A DNA stretch of 64,000 nucleotides, taken from assembly GCA_003260075.1 (NCBI GenBank), contig QLIY01000497.1, positions 32,118 through 96,117 of the forward strand. The letters run 5' to 3'. Shown piece by piece: positions 12,201 through 24,903 of the stretch. The position numbers and the translations under genes were made by a program. Origin of the DNA: Phallusia mammillata. Its lineage: Eukaryota; Chordata; Ascidiacea; Phlebobranchia; Ascidiidae. How positions within the stretch are numbered: the first letter of the stretch is position 1; each line of letters begins with the position of its first letter. Under the pieces are notes generated by a model. It was not told the DNA's origin. It was given only the letters and a program-made list of their open reading frames with translations, and searched no databases.

Positions 12201-15200
12201 CGAATGTCTGGTATGCAACTGTCTGGAGTTTATTTTGATTTGTTTTCGTGTTGTTAGTTGTCATACCTAATGTCAAAACGTATCAGTCTTCTTCAACATA
12301 AAAGTGACGTGCCAATACTATGATAAGTTTGCTGCAGACAGTACACACTCTTTTCGTCCTATAAGGTTTCATCAGTGCAGCTGGTGACAAGATTGGTCTT
12401 TTGTGCGAGTTTTGCATTATTGAAAAAGAAAACTACAGCTTCCTAACAAGCCTATGAACTAACATGTTTGATGTATAAGGTTTTGCGATATATACGGTTA
12501 TGTTGGATTGCTATAGAAACTTTCGCTGACATTACTTATCGGAACGTGCCCAACAAAAATGGGCGATATAGTGTGATCGATTGTCCGAATTTGGGGGGGG
12601 GGGATCCAACCTTTGCCATGCTCAAATCCGCGTAATCACGGCACTGTATAGTTGAGTGTCTTCCCTATTGTGCACGACTTTGCGACCAGACTTCAGATAA
12701 AATTGCGCTGTCATTTAGTGAAAAGCCTTCCGAATGTCTGGTATGCAACTGTCTGGAATTTATTTTGATTTGTTTTCGTGTTGTTAGTTGTTATACCTAA
12801 TGTCAAAACGTATCAGTCTTCTTCAACATAAAAGTGACGTGCCAATACTATGATAAGTTTGCTGCAGACAGTACACACTCTTTTCGTCCTATAAGGTTTC
12901 ATCAGTGCAGCTGGTGACAAGATTGGTCTTTTGTGCGAGTTTTGCATTATTGAAAAAGAAAACTACAGCTTCCTAACAAGCCTATGAACTAACATGTTTG
13001 ATGTATAAGGTTTTTACGATATATACGGTTATGTTTGATTGCTTTGGAAACAAAAACTTTCGCTGACATTACTTATCGGAACGTGGCCAACAAAAATTGG
13101 CGATTTATTGTGATCGATTGTCCGAATTTTCGGCAAAGTGGCCACTTGTCACACGTGTAACCACTTCATACTGAATATACACAACTTTTTCTTTCTTTTC
13201 ATCGCAGTACTCGGGATTAAGCGACAGTCCACTTAACACGATACTGGTTTGCTTAGAAGTTTACTTGCCGCGAAAACACTCTTAAGAAAAGCGTTTTCAA
13301 CTCAGTTTGTGTAGGGTTTTGGGCTTGTTGTTTTAGTCAAGAAGAGATTGAAAACTCCATATTATCAAGTTTTGACGTGTGTCATATCGTATTCTACTGT
13401 GAAAAATGTGGGGGGGGGGCAAGAAAAGCGTTTTCAACAAAGTTTGTTTAGGGTTTTGGGCTTGTTGTTTTAGTCAAGAAGAGATTGAATATTCCATGTT
13501 ATCAAGTTTTGACGTGTGTCATATCGTATTCTACTGTGAAAAATGTCAATTTCAAAAACTAACATTTGAATGATTTGAGTGTTTTTGAAATGTGGGCCCC
13601 TTTTGTGGATTTGGCCCTCGCACGTACAGATTTACACTTACCCTTATTCCAACATCACTGTTGTGTTGATTCACTCTGGCCCGAACATCCTTGTTTCTGT
13701 GGCGTGATCGGAGAAATTTGCGCACGAACCGAGCTGCGTATCGTACGTTGTCTCCACATGGGGGGGGGGTTTTGAAATGTGGGCCCCTTTTGTGGATTTG
13801 GCCTTCGCACGTACAGATTTACACTTACTCTTATTCCAACATCACTGTTGTGTTGATTTACTCTGGCTCGAACATCCTTGTTTCTGTGGCGTGATCGTAG
13901 AAATTTGCGCACGAACCGAGCTGCGTATCGTACGTTGTCTCCACATCTAAAAGATATGTACGTTGTAAGGCTTTTTTTTGTAACACCAACGTTTTATTTT
14001 GCACATGAACACTATAGAATGTGTTTTTAAAAGCGATATAAAGCACCTAAAACTTATAAAACCATTCAGAAATTGTTACACAAAAATATTCCTAAACCAA
14101 AAACACGTATATTTTAAGCAGTTCTAACAAATATTGTAACCCAACAGAATTCTACCCAGCATAAATTCCTGTGCAAACACACTAACAAGTACATCACATA
14201 AATTTGGAATGATTGGGGGGGGGGCGTAAAACTTATATAACCATACTTGTTTTGTTCCGAAATTGTTACACAAAAATATTCCTAAACCAAAAACATGTAT
14301 ATTTTAAGCAGTTTTAACAAATATTGTAACCCAACAGAATTCTAACCAGTATAAACTCCTGTGCAAACACACTAACAAGTACATCACATAAATTTGGAAT
14401 GATTAATTAAAACCGGGTATAATTTTTAAACTCACCCGCCCCACATCCACGCCTGGTTTTTAGGCACTCCTGGATAATTTGCTTCACAGGAACATCTGGT
14501 GAGATAACCGTTTGCACAAGCTCTCGCAACAGTGTGTGTTAAACCCGCCGAAGAGATGGAATACAAAAATGCGGTCTCCTTTGTCCCTGTAAAGAACAAA
14601 AGCGACTCAGTATCAGTATTTTTTTTGCTAAAAAAATGTTTAAAAAAAGTTTATTCCAAAGCTATGAATGTTTGTGTAAAGTAGAGTCATGTTCTTCGAC
14701 AAAACGCACGGTTCCGATTAAGTATCTTCTTAATTTTTGCGACAATCATAGGTTCACAGAAAGATCTTTTCTGATAGATTAATGACAGTGTGAAAAAGGC
14801 GCTATTTTGCTAATAATAATTTTTTTAAAACAGTTCTGAGGTGACAAAATTTTTGTTTGAAATATGTTTTTAATTTGTCCTTAAGCAATTGTGTAAATTT
14901 TAATTTATCATCATATACTTTGCCTAAAACTATCTATATCAAGCGCAAGAGATACAAATACCAACACAACACAGGCCCTTCCTTCACGCCACTACATCGG
15001 CGCTTGCTGTGAAAGGAAATACCGAAAAGAGTTAATTGAAAAATCGTCTTTTAACGAGAGTTAACAATGCGGCGGATGGCGCCTATTATTGACAGTGATG
15101 CCACTGTCGTATTGTTCGTCCTCAATCCTTCTTCCCTTCTTTACAACTTATCACTGCAGAGTTGTTTGACAACTTAAATCCTTCCTATATCCCGGGATGT

Positions 15201-18200
15201 CACATGACTTGCTTTACGTTACGTCAACTAAGACCCAGTTTATGAAGTTTCTGATCTGAATGTTATCAGACCCTACGATCGTTTGATGTGGACAATGTTT
15301 TGATTGGTCTAATTCCGTCAACAATCAGATTTTGTTGAGATATTTTATAAATATGTGTAATCGCACACCAAACGTGCTACATCGAACTTTCTATATATTT
15401 ACAAGTTTGATTTCAAACTCTCTGTTTTCTCGAATGGGTACAATCGGTCCAATAAGCGTTTACCTGGTTACAGTCTAATCTTTCACTATAGGTTGGGGGG
15501 GGGGTGTTTTTATAAATATGTGTAATCGCACACCAAACGTGCTACATCGAACTTATATTTTACAAGTTTGATTTCAAACTCTCTGTTTTCTCGAATGGGT
15601 ACAATCAGTCCAATAAGCGTTTACCTGGTTACAGTCTAATCTTTCACTATAGGTTGTTACACAAACTATGTCATCCAATAGTTCAAATGTACGCATGGAT
15701 GCTTCAGGGCTAATCGCAATTTATGTTCGTCTTAGTAAACTTACTTTTACATACAAGGAGAATTCCACCTTGTTGCCTAAACTATCTTGTTAAACTTCGC
15801 ATTGCAACGAAACAGAGCGCGGTGCTGTTTTCAGTTACGGGTTAACACATTGTTTCTTTCAAATCATTTCAATGCCACCCGGCTCTTGCACCCGTATTGA
15901 ACGGTGCCAAACACATTTGTTGTGCAGTTTCTGCAAGCACTCAAGCCCCTTTTGCTGTTCGTGTGCTTATTTTGCACACAACTCAAATGTGGGTGGCCTG
16001 AACTGCAACATACAGACAAAAAACCTGTGCCATGTAAGAACTGCTTGCGACCCAACCACTACAGTTGTCACCTTTGTGTATGTGGAATTTAAGCATGCTT
16101 AGAAATCGGTTTACTTTTAGGTCAGTGGTTGTCACATGTTTGACGTAGGTCGTGCTTTGCGGTGTGTTCTCTTAAGACTACATTGAACCCAATACGTATT
16201 ACTTTGTAATCGACGTAGTTAAATTCATTAATCTTATGGTCGGTATAAGCTTTATGATCAGGTATAGTCAAATAGATTGTGTTCGAGTTTTGTAAAATGC
16301 TGCGTGTGTGGAGACAGCGTCATCTGGTGTAAATTGGTAAAATAATGTGTTTACTGGTCAAGTTTGTACAAAAATATATTGAGAATAAATCCCTCCATAA
16401 ATTTTAGTTAAAATTCTTAAAATCTAAAAATCTTTTAGAAACGTGTAACTAGTCGTTGATGGCTTAATCAGATCACATCATTAACGAATTTGTTGTTTAA
16501 GTTACCCAGACGTTACGTTGTGACATTTGGCCCTTGACATTTTAATGGCAAGCATTTCTCTTTTAACACGACCTCTCTTGATGGCGCAAATGCTGAACTG
16601 ATATACAAGCGATTGGCCAATACCGGGTGGGAAGCGGTGAGACCCACAACCCAACAAGTTCCTATTGATTGCGCGTGTCTTTATCGTTTATTGGCCTGTC
16701 GGAAGGAAGTTTTAAATATCAATTAAGGCGCTTGAAATAGATTAGCCCACTGACAAACAGCTGTTTAACCACATGTGGTTTGGTATACTTTGTGGTCACG
16801 TCAAGAAAACAAGTTTTGTTTGCAGTATTTTGCCATTGTAGCCTTGTTTAAAATACTGATGTGCCGAAATTTGGCGGTAATTTTTAAGAACTATACAGAC
16901 TTGAGTATTGCTGGATCAAAAACATAAATGTCATAATCCGAGTAGGAGTATGTTCTTCTAAGATTTTAAATGTGACTATTGTTATTATTGTTGTAAAACA
17001 TGCATCATTGTATACAAGATCCTGCAATTACGTTTTTTGTGAAAAAAATTTTGCTCTTTACAAAACCCACCTTTATCAAGCATCTTGATCCTGGAGCTTC
17101 CCAGCGAACAATTCCACTTTTCGTATCTAAACTGATACTGGCATTCGGCCGCGGCTATGTGGGTGGCCTCGCTTAGCACCTGAGGCATCCCTGGGTCTCT
17201 TCTACATTTTTTCAACTGGCTCGCAGTCAACGCAAAATTGTTGCACATTCTTCTAGCTGCCCGTCGGTCAATGTTCCGCGGCTCCACCAATGGGGTGAAG
17301 TTCCCGAATTTGGACTTCATAAAAGCTGTATAGGATGCGAAGCTATCTTCGTCCAGTCCAAGAAACGGTTCAGAATTCGTAGTGAACCTTGAGGTAGCGT
17401 TTTCTGAAGTCCTGTTGGCGGATAATAGAGATTGGTCTGCCACGTATTGTCTTGCATCGTCAAACTGGGCAACACGAGAAGGAATTTGCGCATTGGTAAA
17501 CGATGTTGACACAATGTAGGAATTCAAGTGAGCTTTGTTTAAGTCCCGTTTCTTTCCACTTTCTCGTTCACTTCTTACTCGTCCAAGATCTCCACTCATA
17601 AGCTTCACAATACGCCTGGAAACCTCAGTTCCATTTTTTGATTGTCCGTCAGTTGGGTGACGTCGTCTACTCGCCCACGTGGTCTGATGACGTCGGTTGA
17701 TGGCCGCTTGCGTGTCACGTGGTTGATGAGTATGTGAGGTTACAGTAGATTGGGGGTAACGTCTTGGAGGTCGCTTCCAATCCCCAGGTGAAACTCGTCT
17801 TGTGGGGGGTAATGTACTCGACTTCTGTGAATGATGAGTTCGATAGTTTCGCCTGCCTCCGCTTGACGGGACCTAGACCGTATGGTTTCAGTTTCAACTG
17901 GATTTAAGAGTTTAGATCAGTGGTTCCCAAACAGTGGTTATGTTATAGTTACGTGACGGTATAGATAATAAATTTAGTTTTTTTTACATAGGAGGTAACT
18001 GAATTTTTTTCGTTGTTTTTAGAGGTAGCGACAAAAAAGTTTTAGGAACACGCTTTTCTAAACAAAATTCTGATTTTAAAGTGTTTTTTTAGCTTTTGGT
18101 TTGCCAATTTATTGAGAGTTTTATTTCGACAAATGCGCGAAATACTTGATGTTGTTTGTTAAAAAGAGTGCGCCTTTGGTTTACAAAAAGCTAAAGAATC

Positions 18201-21200
18201 CCTTTTAATTAACATATATTGTCGAAAAACAAACGGTATGCTTTTAACATTAAACAACTTGCAGGACCAAATTAAAAACACCTTGTTAGTACCTTTGTGT
18301 ATTCAGACCTGTAACCATCATGTCCATCGATTTTCGAATAACTGTCTGAAGCTCCTGCAAACAAAAGTACACAGATTAGCATATGGAATCATTTAAATCA
18401 CAAACCAGTCGCCAAAAATCTACCTTTAGATCGGTCTTTTGGTATTGGACTAAGGTTGACCGGTTTATAATCGCGTGATGGTTCTGGTAAACCTGGGTTC
18501 TCTGTGTCTCCGTCAAGGTTAGTTGCAGCCGCCAACGATGAGGCTTGTATGTCCCACAGGTTCCGCAGCTGCCCCTTTCCCGTGAGTCTACAAAATTGAA
18601 TGAGTTTTAGGGTTGGGGCTACTTATGTCAAAGTTTACAACTGTCACAAAATTGTTCGATTGAGTGGTTAGAGGAAAAATGTTTGTTCTCTTCAAATTAC
18701 TTTTACATAAGCCCACTAATGCGTGTTTCCTGCAGCGAGGAGAGGTGTTTATTTATGGGCGTAGTTGAAACATAAAATGACTTTAAAGATCACGAACAGA
18801 TATGTGTTTGTTAGAGATCAATGTAGATAAATTATAGCGTTCTTATATGTGTACCACAATACCAGCAATTCGTAAAACCGAAAAGTAATTACACCAAACA
18901 AAACAGCAAAATCTAAATGATGCCATTCTGGTAAATATATAAGATTAATAACCTACTGAAGGTGACCAAAAAGGACGTTGAAACGTCGGTAAAACCAATG
19001 TATTTGCGAGAAAAGCATCGTTTAGTTCACATATTAAACAAAAGTAGTTTGTCAGGTATTGTCGTCGACGTGGCCTTCATACAAAAAACTGAACAAAAAC
19101 ATTCTTAACGTACGAAGGATTCGCTTATACCCGCTACAAGAATGTGTCTCTATTTCCGTAGTGAACTGATACGTGCAGTCACAGGACAATCGCCGGCGTC
19201 GCTCTTTACTTGCTTTTTCACAAAATGGCGACAAAACCGTCGAGCTTCCCACGACAGAAATGTTGGCAACCAAACAACACCGACTCGCATTGCACCACTG
19301 CAGTGAGATTTAATTTAACCAAACAAGGTCTTGATAATAGATGGCCACAGCGCCAACCTCAACACTTTCTATAGACTGGTTAAGAAACGAATAAGGAGAT
19401 TAGATTAACCAGCTGAAAGGCCTTTTCAAGGGGTTCATATGTTAAGTTGGTGTCTGACTTTTTTACTTTGATTTCTGTTTACAGTCTTAGTTTAAATTAC
19501 CGTTGATCTGTTTTTGTGTTTTCGATCCCAGTGACAAAGAAATCGGCGTAAGGTTGTGCTGCTTGAATGTTGTATGCAAAGTTTCCCTCAAATCAAATTC
19601 CACTAATGTTTTTGTTGTTTTAAACAATGCCGTTACTAAAGTTATCCTGTTATTTATTACCGAGCAGTACACAAACTGAACGAAAACTTTACCACCTGCA
19701 TTCACTTAAATCGAAACACATAGTTTATTTGGCAAGTATTACTTCTTTCATTAATGGACTTTCTATTTATATATACAACATGATATTTAGTAACACTGTC
19801 TGCCATGTTAGCGCAGTAATGGATAATTAGCCGAAAAACCCTGACATTATTCACGTGAAGTATGATTCATTGTGTTACTTGCCGGCGGATTCAACCCACA
19901 CCTGTATAGGTGAACTGTAATGATTCTCCACCCACATAGGTTTAACAATGCATTTTAAAACTCATTGGCTGTGGGGCATTGTGCTTTAAAAGGGTTAATA
20001 CAAAGGAGTTAGCGCCCTGAAACCAAATTTTTACTATTGGTTTATGTGGAACTGATAAAAATGATGCCAGCGCGGATGTTGCTCTTGTTTCACCGCGCAG
20101 CCGATTTTCCAAGTCAGCAGAGCGGCAAGAGTTGCGACAAAGCGACCGCGCGCAATTAACATCTCGTAGAAGAAGAGAAAGTAGCGCAGTGTCACTAATG
20201 GTCCGTATTAAGGAAGCTTCCTCGCTCGCCTCTGCCCCCGTACATAGTTCCGACCCAGAAAGGTTTGTTGACTAAACAAGCTCGAAATTAGTAAGTAAGC
20301 GCGTTACGCAACTTGTTGGGCGTTGTATTTTTAACTTTGAAAGTCATTTTTTATGCCTGTCTATTGGCCATGCGTGAAGATTGACTGCACATGTATTCAA
20401 ATCCGATGAGTAAGAAACTGTGGTGTAATAATGTTAATTTGTTTACTGTTTCCAATGTGACATCACTTATCAGAAATGGAAAATCAGTAACATTCATTAA
20501 GGATGGACAAAAACAACTAAGTGTTAAAATTCCCTCATTTCAAACATCTTTTTACCACAAGACATTAAAAAAAAACACTGGGCTTTGCGTCAGACGAATG
20601 GAATTCAGGTAGTATATAATGGAAAAGGATTGCAGGTTATTTGCGGGGTTGTAGGTAATGGCTTTCTGCTAAGCTCCCGCCTTGTCCTACTGTCTTCCTG
20701 CACCCTAATGGCCTCGAGTAAGGATAAACAGTGCATGCGCCACAAATGCACTTGTCCTTTGGCTGATACGGCACCTGCGGCCGTTTCTGGCCCTTTATTG
20801 GGCCCAAGGTAACCAAAACCCGCTGTAAATTGTTCCTGGTTGGTGGAAACTGACAACAGAACCAAAACACCGCTCGTTTCACGTTACCTAATCGTTCCTC
20901 GCGAAAGGCTGGGTGTGCATTGGCATGGAAAGCCGCACGGCTGACCAGAATGTTTGTTAAAGTTTATGTATGTCGCGGACTGGGTGAGTTAGAGCTCGTG
21001 GGCGAATATGAAATGTCTCGTCATTTCAGTGTTATCCACGTTATTTATCGATTGGCTGTTTCTCTTTAGCAAGAACTGTTCTCTCAAAACACGTAATGTA
21101 TAGTTTTTCCGCGCCATGAACTTTGGGCGTTTGAGTGTTTGTGTCTACACATCTAGTTCGCTTTTGGAGTACAGACAACTGCCCACAGGATTTGGTGAAT

Positions 21201-23942
21201 AACTGCATGTTTTGTGCCAAAAACCCGGTCATCATCCTACACGAAACATTGCCCACAAAAGGCGAATCAAATCCTGTCTTTCCCGTCTTTATTGTCGAGG
21301 TCCTCAACACCAACATCCACAGTCTAATGCCACAATCCTTATCACAAGTAACTCATTCTTCTCACGCTTAGTAACAAGATTGGCGGATTTGTCTGTTTTC
21401 GAGTGAGTGGGCTGTCAAGTGCACCAAACTCCTCTATTTCAGTCTGTTTATAGAACAAGTGATCTCTTATTTGCCAACCCTAACACTAGACCATGTCGTG
21501 GGAACGCCATCTAAGACAGATGATCAATTTCCGAGGTCAGAGCCAAGTGATTTATCAGTTGCCAGGATATGATTTCCATCTAGAGGGTGACTTAAAGGTG
21601 TTTACATGGAATAATGAAATGAATCGGAGATCAGCAGTGCGAAAACTATAGTAGAAAAGGTTTTATGTCTTCTGTTTTGAAAAAAATAGAATACAACCCT
21701 AAATTATCGTACGATTTTGTTTTGAGAATCAAGTACACGTTTTCACAATTGTTACATCAATTCGCTACAAGTGGTTGTAAATTTCAAACGTTTGGATGCG
21801 GTTTAAATCCCTTAAAACTTCTTAAACGTAGAAACGCTATCAGCAAGCCATTATGCATTCAATACAATCACACATCGGTGTGTGTGTATGCTGAAATAGT
21901 TGTCTGTTTAACAAGTGCTTGATACTATTTCCGTCTGCGAGGTACTCTAAACCAATCTCAGCACGTCAAATGGAAAAGAAGACCCAATAGGAGTGACCGA
22001 TTTGCTCAAAGGGCGTCATACCGACGCAATCACACACTCAAGGGGTCCCTGAACAGCGCAATTTCAGCCTGTGCAAATAAAAAGTGACGATATACTTTCG
22101 AACGATTTTTGGCATGATTGTTCAGCAGCCCTCGCAACAAGTTCTAAATAAAAACTCTTTGTATGTTTTATAACTTTTGAGTTTTGGAATATGTTGGTGA
22201 TTTGATTTGTTTAAGCGACGCATTGCTGTATGACTAAAATAGCGTCCTAATAGTGCAAGATTATGCGACTCGTTTGTAGTTAACTTTTTTTGAAATGATA
22301 AAGAAAAAATGCTGTTTTTTTTTATTGAACTAAAGAAATTACTTGCGTATATATACCTATGTAATTTCCTAATGTGAAGATGTATGAAGTTTGGTTTATT
22401 TGGGACCAAAGATTATGGTTACCAAAAACAAACCTATTGGGCTGTACATGCTCACACAAGTCGCTGAATTAATAAATATATTGTAAGTACGTTTGTAGGT
22501 ATTGGACTGCACAGTACACAGTGCCTACTACTATTTTAAGTCGTCATAATATATTTTTTATCGCGTTGGAGTGTACAGAGGTATATTCTCTCTTATTCAT
22601 TCAGATACCCCGTAGAAAACAAAAGGCGGAAAGTTGTGCGCTTACAACCCATTCATAAATTCAATCACCCCGCCACGGCGAGATGTAACGATTGTAAGAC
22701 AACTTGTCAACACTGTAAACAAGCGATTAACAAAGGCTTAAACCGTGCTCGACAACCGAACGTTATCTCGAAGCGCTCTTGGAGAGGGTCAGTCGTACCG
22801 GTCCTGAAAGTTGGGCAGACACCTCTGTGCCAAATTCCCCCCATGTCTATTCAGCACATCAGCTCCACAACATCACCATAATGGCAACGCATGTTTATGG
22901 GCAAGCAGTAACATAAGTCGCGGCTATTGAATTGGTAAAGGAACGCTTAACTATCCCATCGCCCGCTGGCATCAACACAACTTTGATTATGTGCTCTGGC
23001 TTAGGTTAAAAAGTGCCTCGCAAAACGTAGAGATTTTTTCGAACACGTATGCGGTAGAAAATGCTAGCAAGGCCTTGCAAGCACAAAAGTGTTTGTCGTT
23101 ACAATTTGTGGGACACCTGGGTTGTGCCCGCTTGCATAGCGATGTGGGAACAGTGATTGTACGTGTTTAGCGAGCGTGAGCACCACCAACAAACTCAGGT
23201 CTACTGTCTCCGTAAACAGCAACTTGCAGCACACAATTTACACAACAGGGCACCTAAAAGGCTCGTGCCATCAGTGCGCTAACTTCAATGGCGACTTTGG
23301 CATTACCAACACCACCACAGACTTGTGTAATTGGCAACATAACGTCAGAGCAATGTTATGTGGTCAACGCAATTGACTTTTCGCCCTATAGAAGCTAGCG
23401 TAGAGTTATTGGTGCGAATTTGCCTTGCTTACTGATGCTCCCAGTTTACGCTCTGTTTCGTCAAATAATCGCATCTCCCCGCTTCCCATCCATTGTGTCT
23501 GGTTATGCGAGCAAATATTTTATGTCAAAGCTATCGTTTTGCGCAAAACGTTGAAAAGTAGATATGCTCAGATTTAAAATTTTCGCATTACCATATTTTT
23601 TAAATTAAAATAAATCTGCGAATTTAAACAATTACTCTATTTTTTATCAAGGTTTAGGCGCGATAAAATAATTACCAAATGTCTCACAGCCGACAATTTT
23701 TTGACACAGGCTTATTTGATATTTTTGTACATGCCTAAATGGTAATTGATACATACTCATGATAAAGTGGTTGGTTTTACAAATGTTAAGAATTGGTGGT
23801 TGCACAAAATGAAAGACCTTCATAATACTGCCCTGTTACAATTAATTTAAATTTAGTAAACTTACCCGAAATATCCATCACAGGATACGATCATCGCAGT
23901 AAATTGAACAAAAAGAACTTGCACCACCGTTGAAGTTAACAT
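9256..23942 (-). CDS. Wnt9-type secreted signalling ligand
   Basis: Eight exons in transcript order: 23866-23942, 18424-18587, 18293-18354, 17071-17824 (acceptor alternatively at 17872), 14436-14586, 13829-13946, 10845-10985, 9256-9699. They join in frame to 636 residues (652 with the alternative acceptor). Exon 1 encodes a signal peptide (MLTSTVVQVLFVQF...) and leads into YFGLTG at residues 24-29, the start of mature Wnt9 proteins. The Wnt core begins near residue 295 with a Cys, then ECQYQFR, and WNCSL; then ETAFLYSISSAGLTHT, CKCHGVSGSCT (holding the conserved acylated Ser) and ICCGRG with CQVQWCCYVQC at the C terminus. The FLYSISSAGLTH segment and YFGLTG point to Wnt9 rather than other Wnts. 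Unusual: about 265 residues, mostly basic and Ser/Thr-rich, separate YFGLTG from the first core Cys, so the protein is far longer than the usual 350-370. Intron 1 is 5.3 kb. Exon 6 is present twice in the sequence (see 13642-13759); the copy used here has intact splice sites. Confidence 0.93.
11714..12062 (+). repeat. Direct duplication around a G10 run (Wnt intron)
   Basis: 11714-11881 and 11892-12062 are near-identical, about 170 bp each, with G10 at 11882-11891 between them. A few substitutions and a 3-nt indel distinguish the copies. Confidence 0.88.
12070..13128 (+). repeat. Direct duplication of about 520 bp around a G11 run (Wnt intron)
   Basis: The sequence from about 12070 to 12592 is repeated from 12604 to about 13128 with scattered substitutions and small indels; a G11 run (12593-12603) is the junction. 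This is the longest of the G10/G11-joined pairs in the Wnt gene. Confidence 0.9.
13281..13546 (+). repeat. Direct duplication around a G10 run (Wnt intron)
   Basis: 13281-13409 and 13420-13546 are near-identical, with G10 at 13410-13419 between them. Both contain caagaaaagcgttttcaac and end in gtgaaaaatgt. Confidence 0.88.
13583..13946 (+). repeat. Direct duplication around a G10 run that includes Wnt exon 6
   Basis: 13583-13759 and 13770-13946 are near-identical and are joined by G10 at 13760-13769. Each copy contains the whole 118-bp Wnt exon 6 and its splice donor; only the right copy has the acceptor side. Confidence 0.92.
13642..13759 (-). pseudogene. Second copy of Wnt exon 6 (probable allele, not a real extra exon)
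   Basis: This 118-bp stretch translates to the same residues as 13829-13946 (GCGDNVRYAARFV, then NKDVRARVNQHN). The four differences I see within it are all third-position synonymous changes (Leu, Arg, Val, Arg codons). The donor gtaagt is intact, but the position of the acceptor is taken by the G10 run. Splicing both copies would duplicate Wnt core sequence. It is best read as the other haplotype placed in tandem. Confidence 0.85.
14047..14404 (+). repeat. Direct duplication around a G10 run (Wnt intron)
   Basis: 14047-14214 and 14226-14404 are near-identical; G10 at 14215-14224 separates them. The right copy continues into the sequence next to Wnt exon 5. Confidence 0.88.
15343..15656 (+). 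repeat. Direct duplication around a G10 run (Wnt intron)
   Basis: About 150 bp at 15343-15494 recurs at 15507-15656 with few substitutions and a small indel in a tata stretch; G10 at 15495-15504 is the junction. Confidence 0.88.
18588..23865. other. Wnt intron 1 (5.3 kb)
   Basis: No coding exon was recognised. The stretch around 20.05-20.27 kb is locally GC-rich and CpG-containing compared with its surroundings and could be regulatory; that is a guess from composition only. The motif at 18956-18989 is listed separately. Confidence 0.5.
18956..18989 (+). other. Interspersed motif CTGAAGG-GACC-GGACGTTGAAACGTCGG
   Basis: A short motif with GACC, a 5-nt spacer, GGACG and then TTGAAACGTCGG. A related minus-strand copy lies at 3488-3525. 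The order CTGA, small stem, GAAAC resembles degraded hammerhead-ribozyme cores carried by some retroelements, but neither copy has every core base. It lies in Wnt intron 1. Confidence 0.3.
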
Positions 23943-24359
23943 CTTTTCTCAAGATCAAACTTCTCACAAACAAAACAACCAAAAGGTATATCCCTCAGAT
24001 TTCCAATTTAAAAAACTCCACTCAATAGAAATAAGTAGTGCAGCAAACTGTTCAGAATGAATTTATTCGTAAGAAAGAAATATCCAACCTCCAGTTCAGC
24101 TCGCCTCTTAGACTGAATGATCCCGTTTTTTTTCTTCGTATTCGCTCAGTTGTGAAGACGCGCGTTTATAGCTCAATGCGTCGCCTCTGCCAGGCAGCGT
24201 ACCGTCACCACGCGCTGAAATCAAGAGTAACCTCGCAGAGAATTTCAAACAATCTGCCTCGGAATTGCTTCCGCCGTCCAAGCTTAAATGATCGAGTCAG
24301 TTTCTCACGCGCTCCCGACGGAAATAAAGGCCCCGCGCTGACTTGAGATTGGCTCTGAG

Positions 24360-24383
24360 TGACGTCAGAGCACCGGATGACGT
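24360..24383. promoter_or_regulatory. Two CRE/ATF-like sites upstream of the Wnt gene
   Basis: A palindromic TGACGTCA at 24360-24367 and a TGACGT at 24378-24383 lie about 420-440 bp upstream of the Wnt start codon, in a locally GC-richer stretch. The full palindrome matches the CREB/ATF consensus. Function is inferred from position and sequence only. Confidence 0.4.
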
Positions 24384-24642
24384 AGGCGGTAAATGTAAAG
24401 CGGCAACAGATTTCTTAATCTAATTTCCTTCCACCTGAATTGTTTCTTTTTGTCGTTATCTGTGCCTGCAAAAATGATGCGGTGGTTAATGTGTTTAAAG
24501 ATACTATTGACACTTGGTATTTGGTTTTGACGATTCATTAAAATATTGAAGTATTTCTTTATTTATTATTTTAGTTCTGAAATTTTCAAGCATTTTAGTT
24601 TTATTTCATGGTCCAAAAATTTAAATTTAAGTATACGACTAT

Positions 24643-24903
24643 AGGCCTACTTTTTGGAAAACATAGGACCGAAAATACAGTACTTTGGATATTTCACGCA
24701 GACACCTTAACCTGATTTGTGCTTAGTCTTACTCGGCAATTTACCAGCTGGAAGTTTTTATCGCAAAGGGGGGGGGGCAGGCCTACTTTTTGGAAAACAT
24801 AGGACCGAAAATACAGTACTTTGGGTATTTCACGCAGACACCTTAACCTGATTTCTGCTTAGTCTTACTCGGCAATTTACCAGCTGGAAGTTTTTATCGC
24901 AAA
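24643..24903 (+). repeat. Direct duplication around a G10 run
   Basis: 24643-24767 and 24779-24903 are near-identical (125 bp each) with G10 at 24768-24777. I see about two substitutions between them. Confidence 0.9.

Noticed and set aside
13566..13775. Plus-strand frames over the two Wnt exon 6 copies
   Set aside because: Antisense to a clear Wnt exon with correct splice sites; no independent support.
17918..18200. cagtggttcccaaac at 17918, like a hAT element left end
   Set aside because: No matching right end or 8-bp duplication was found, so it is not called as an element.
22636..23376. Short plus-strand frames in Wnt intron 1
   Set aside because: No domain, no conserved splice structure, and located inside the Wnt intron.
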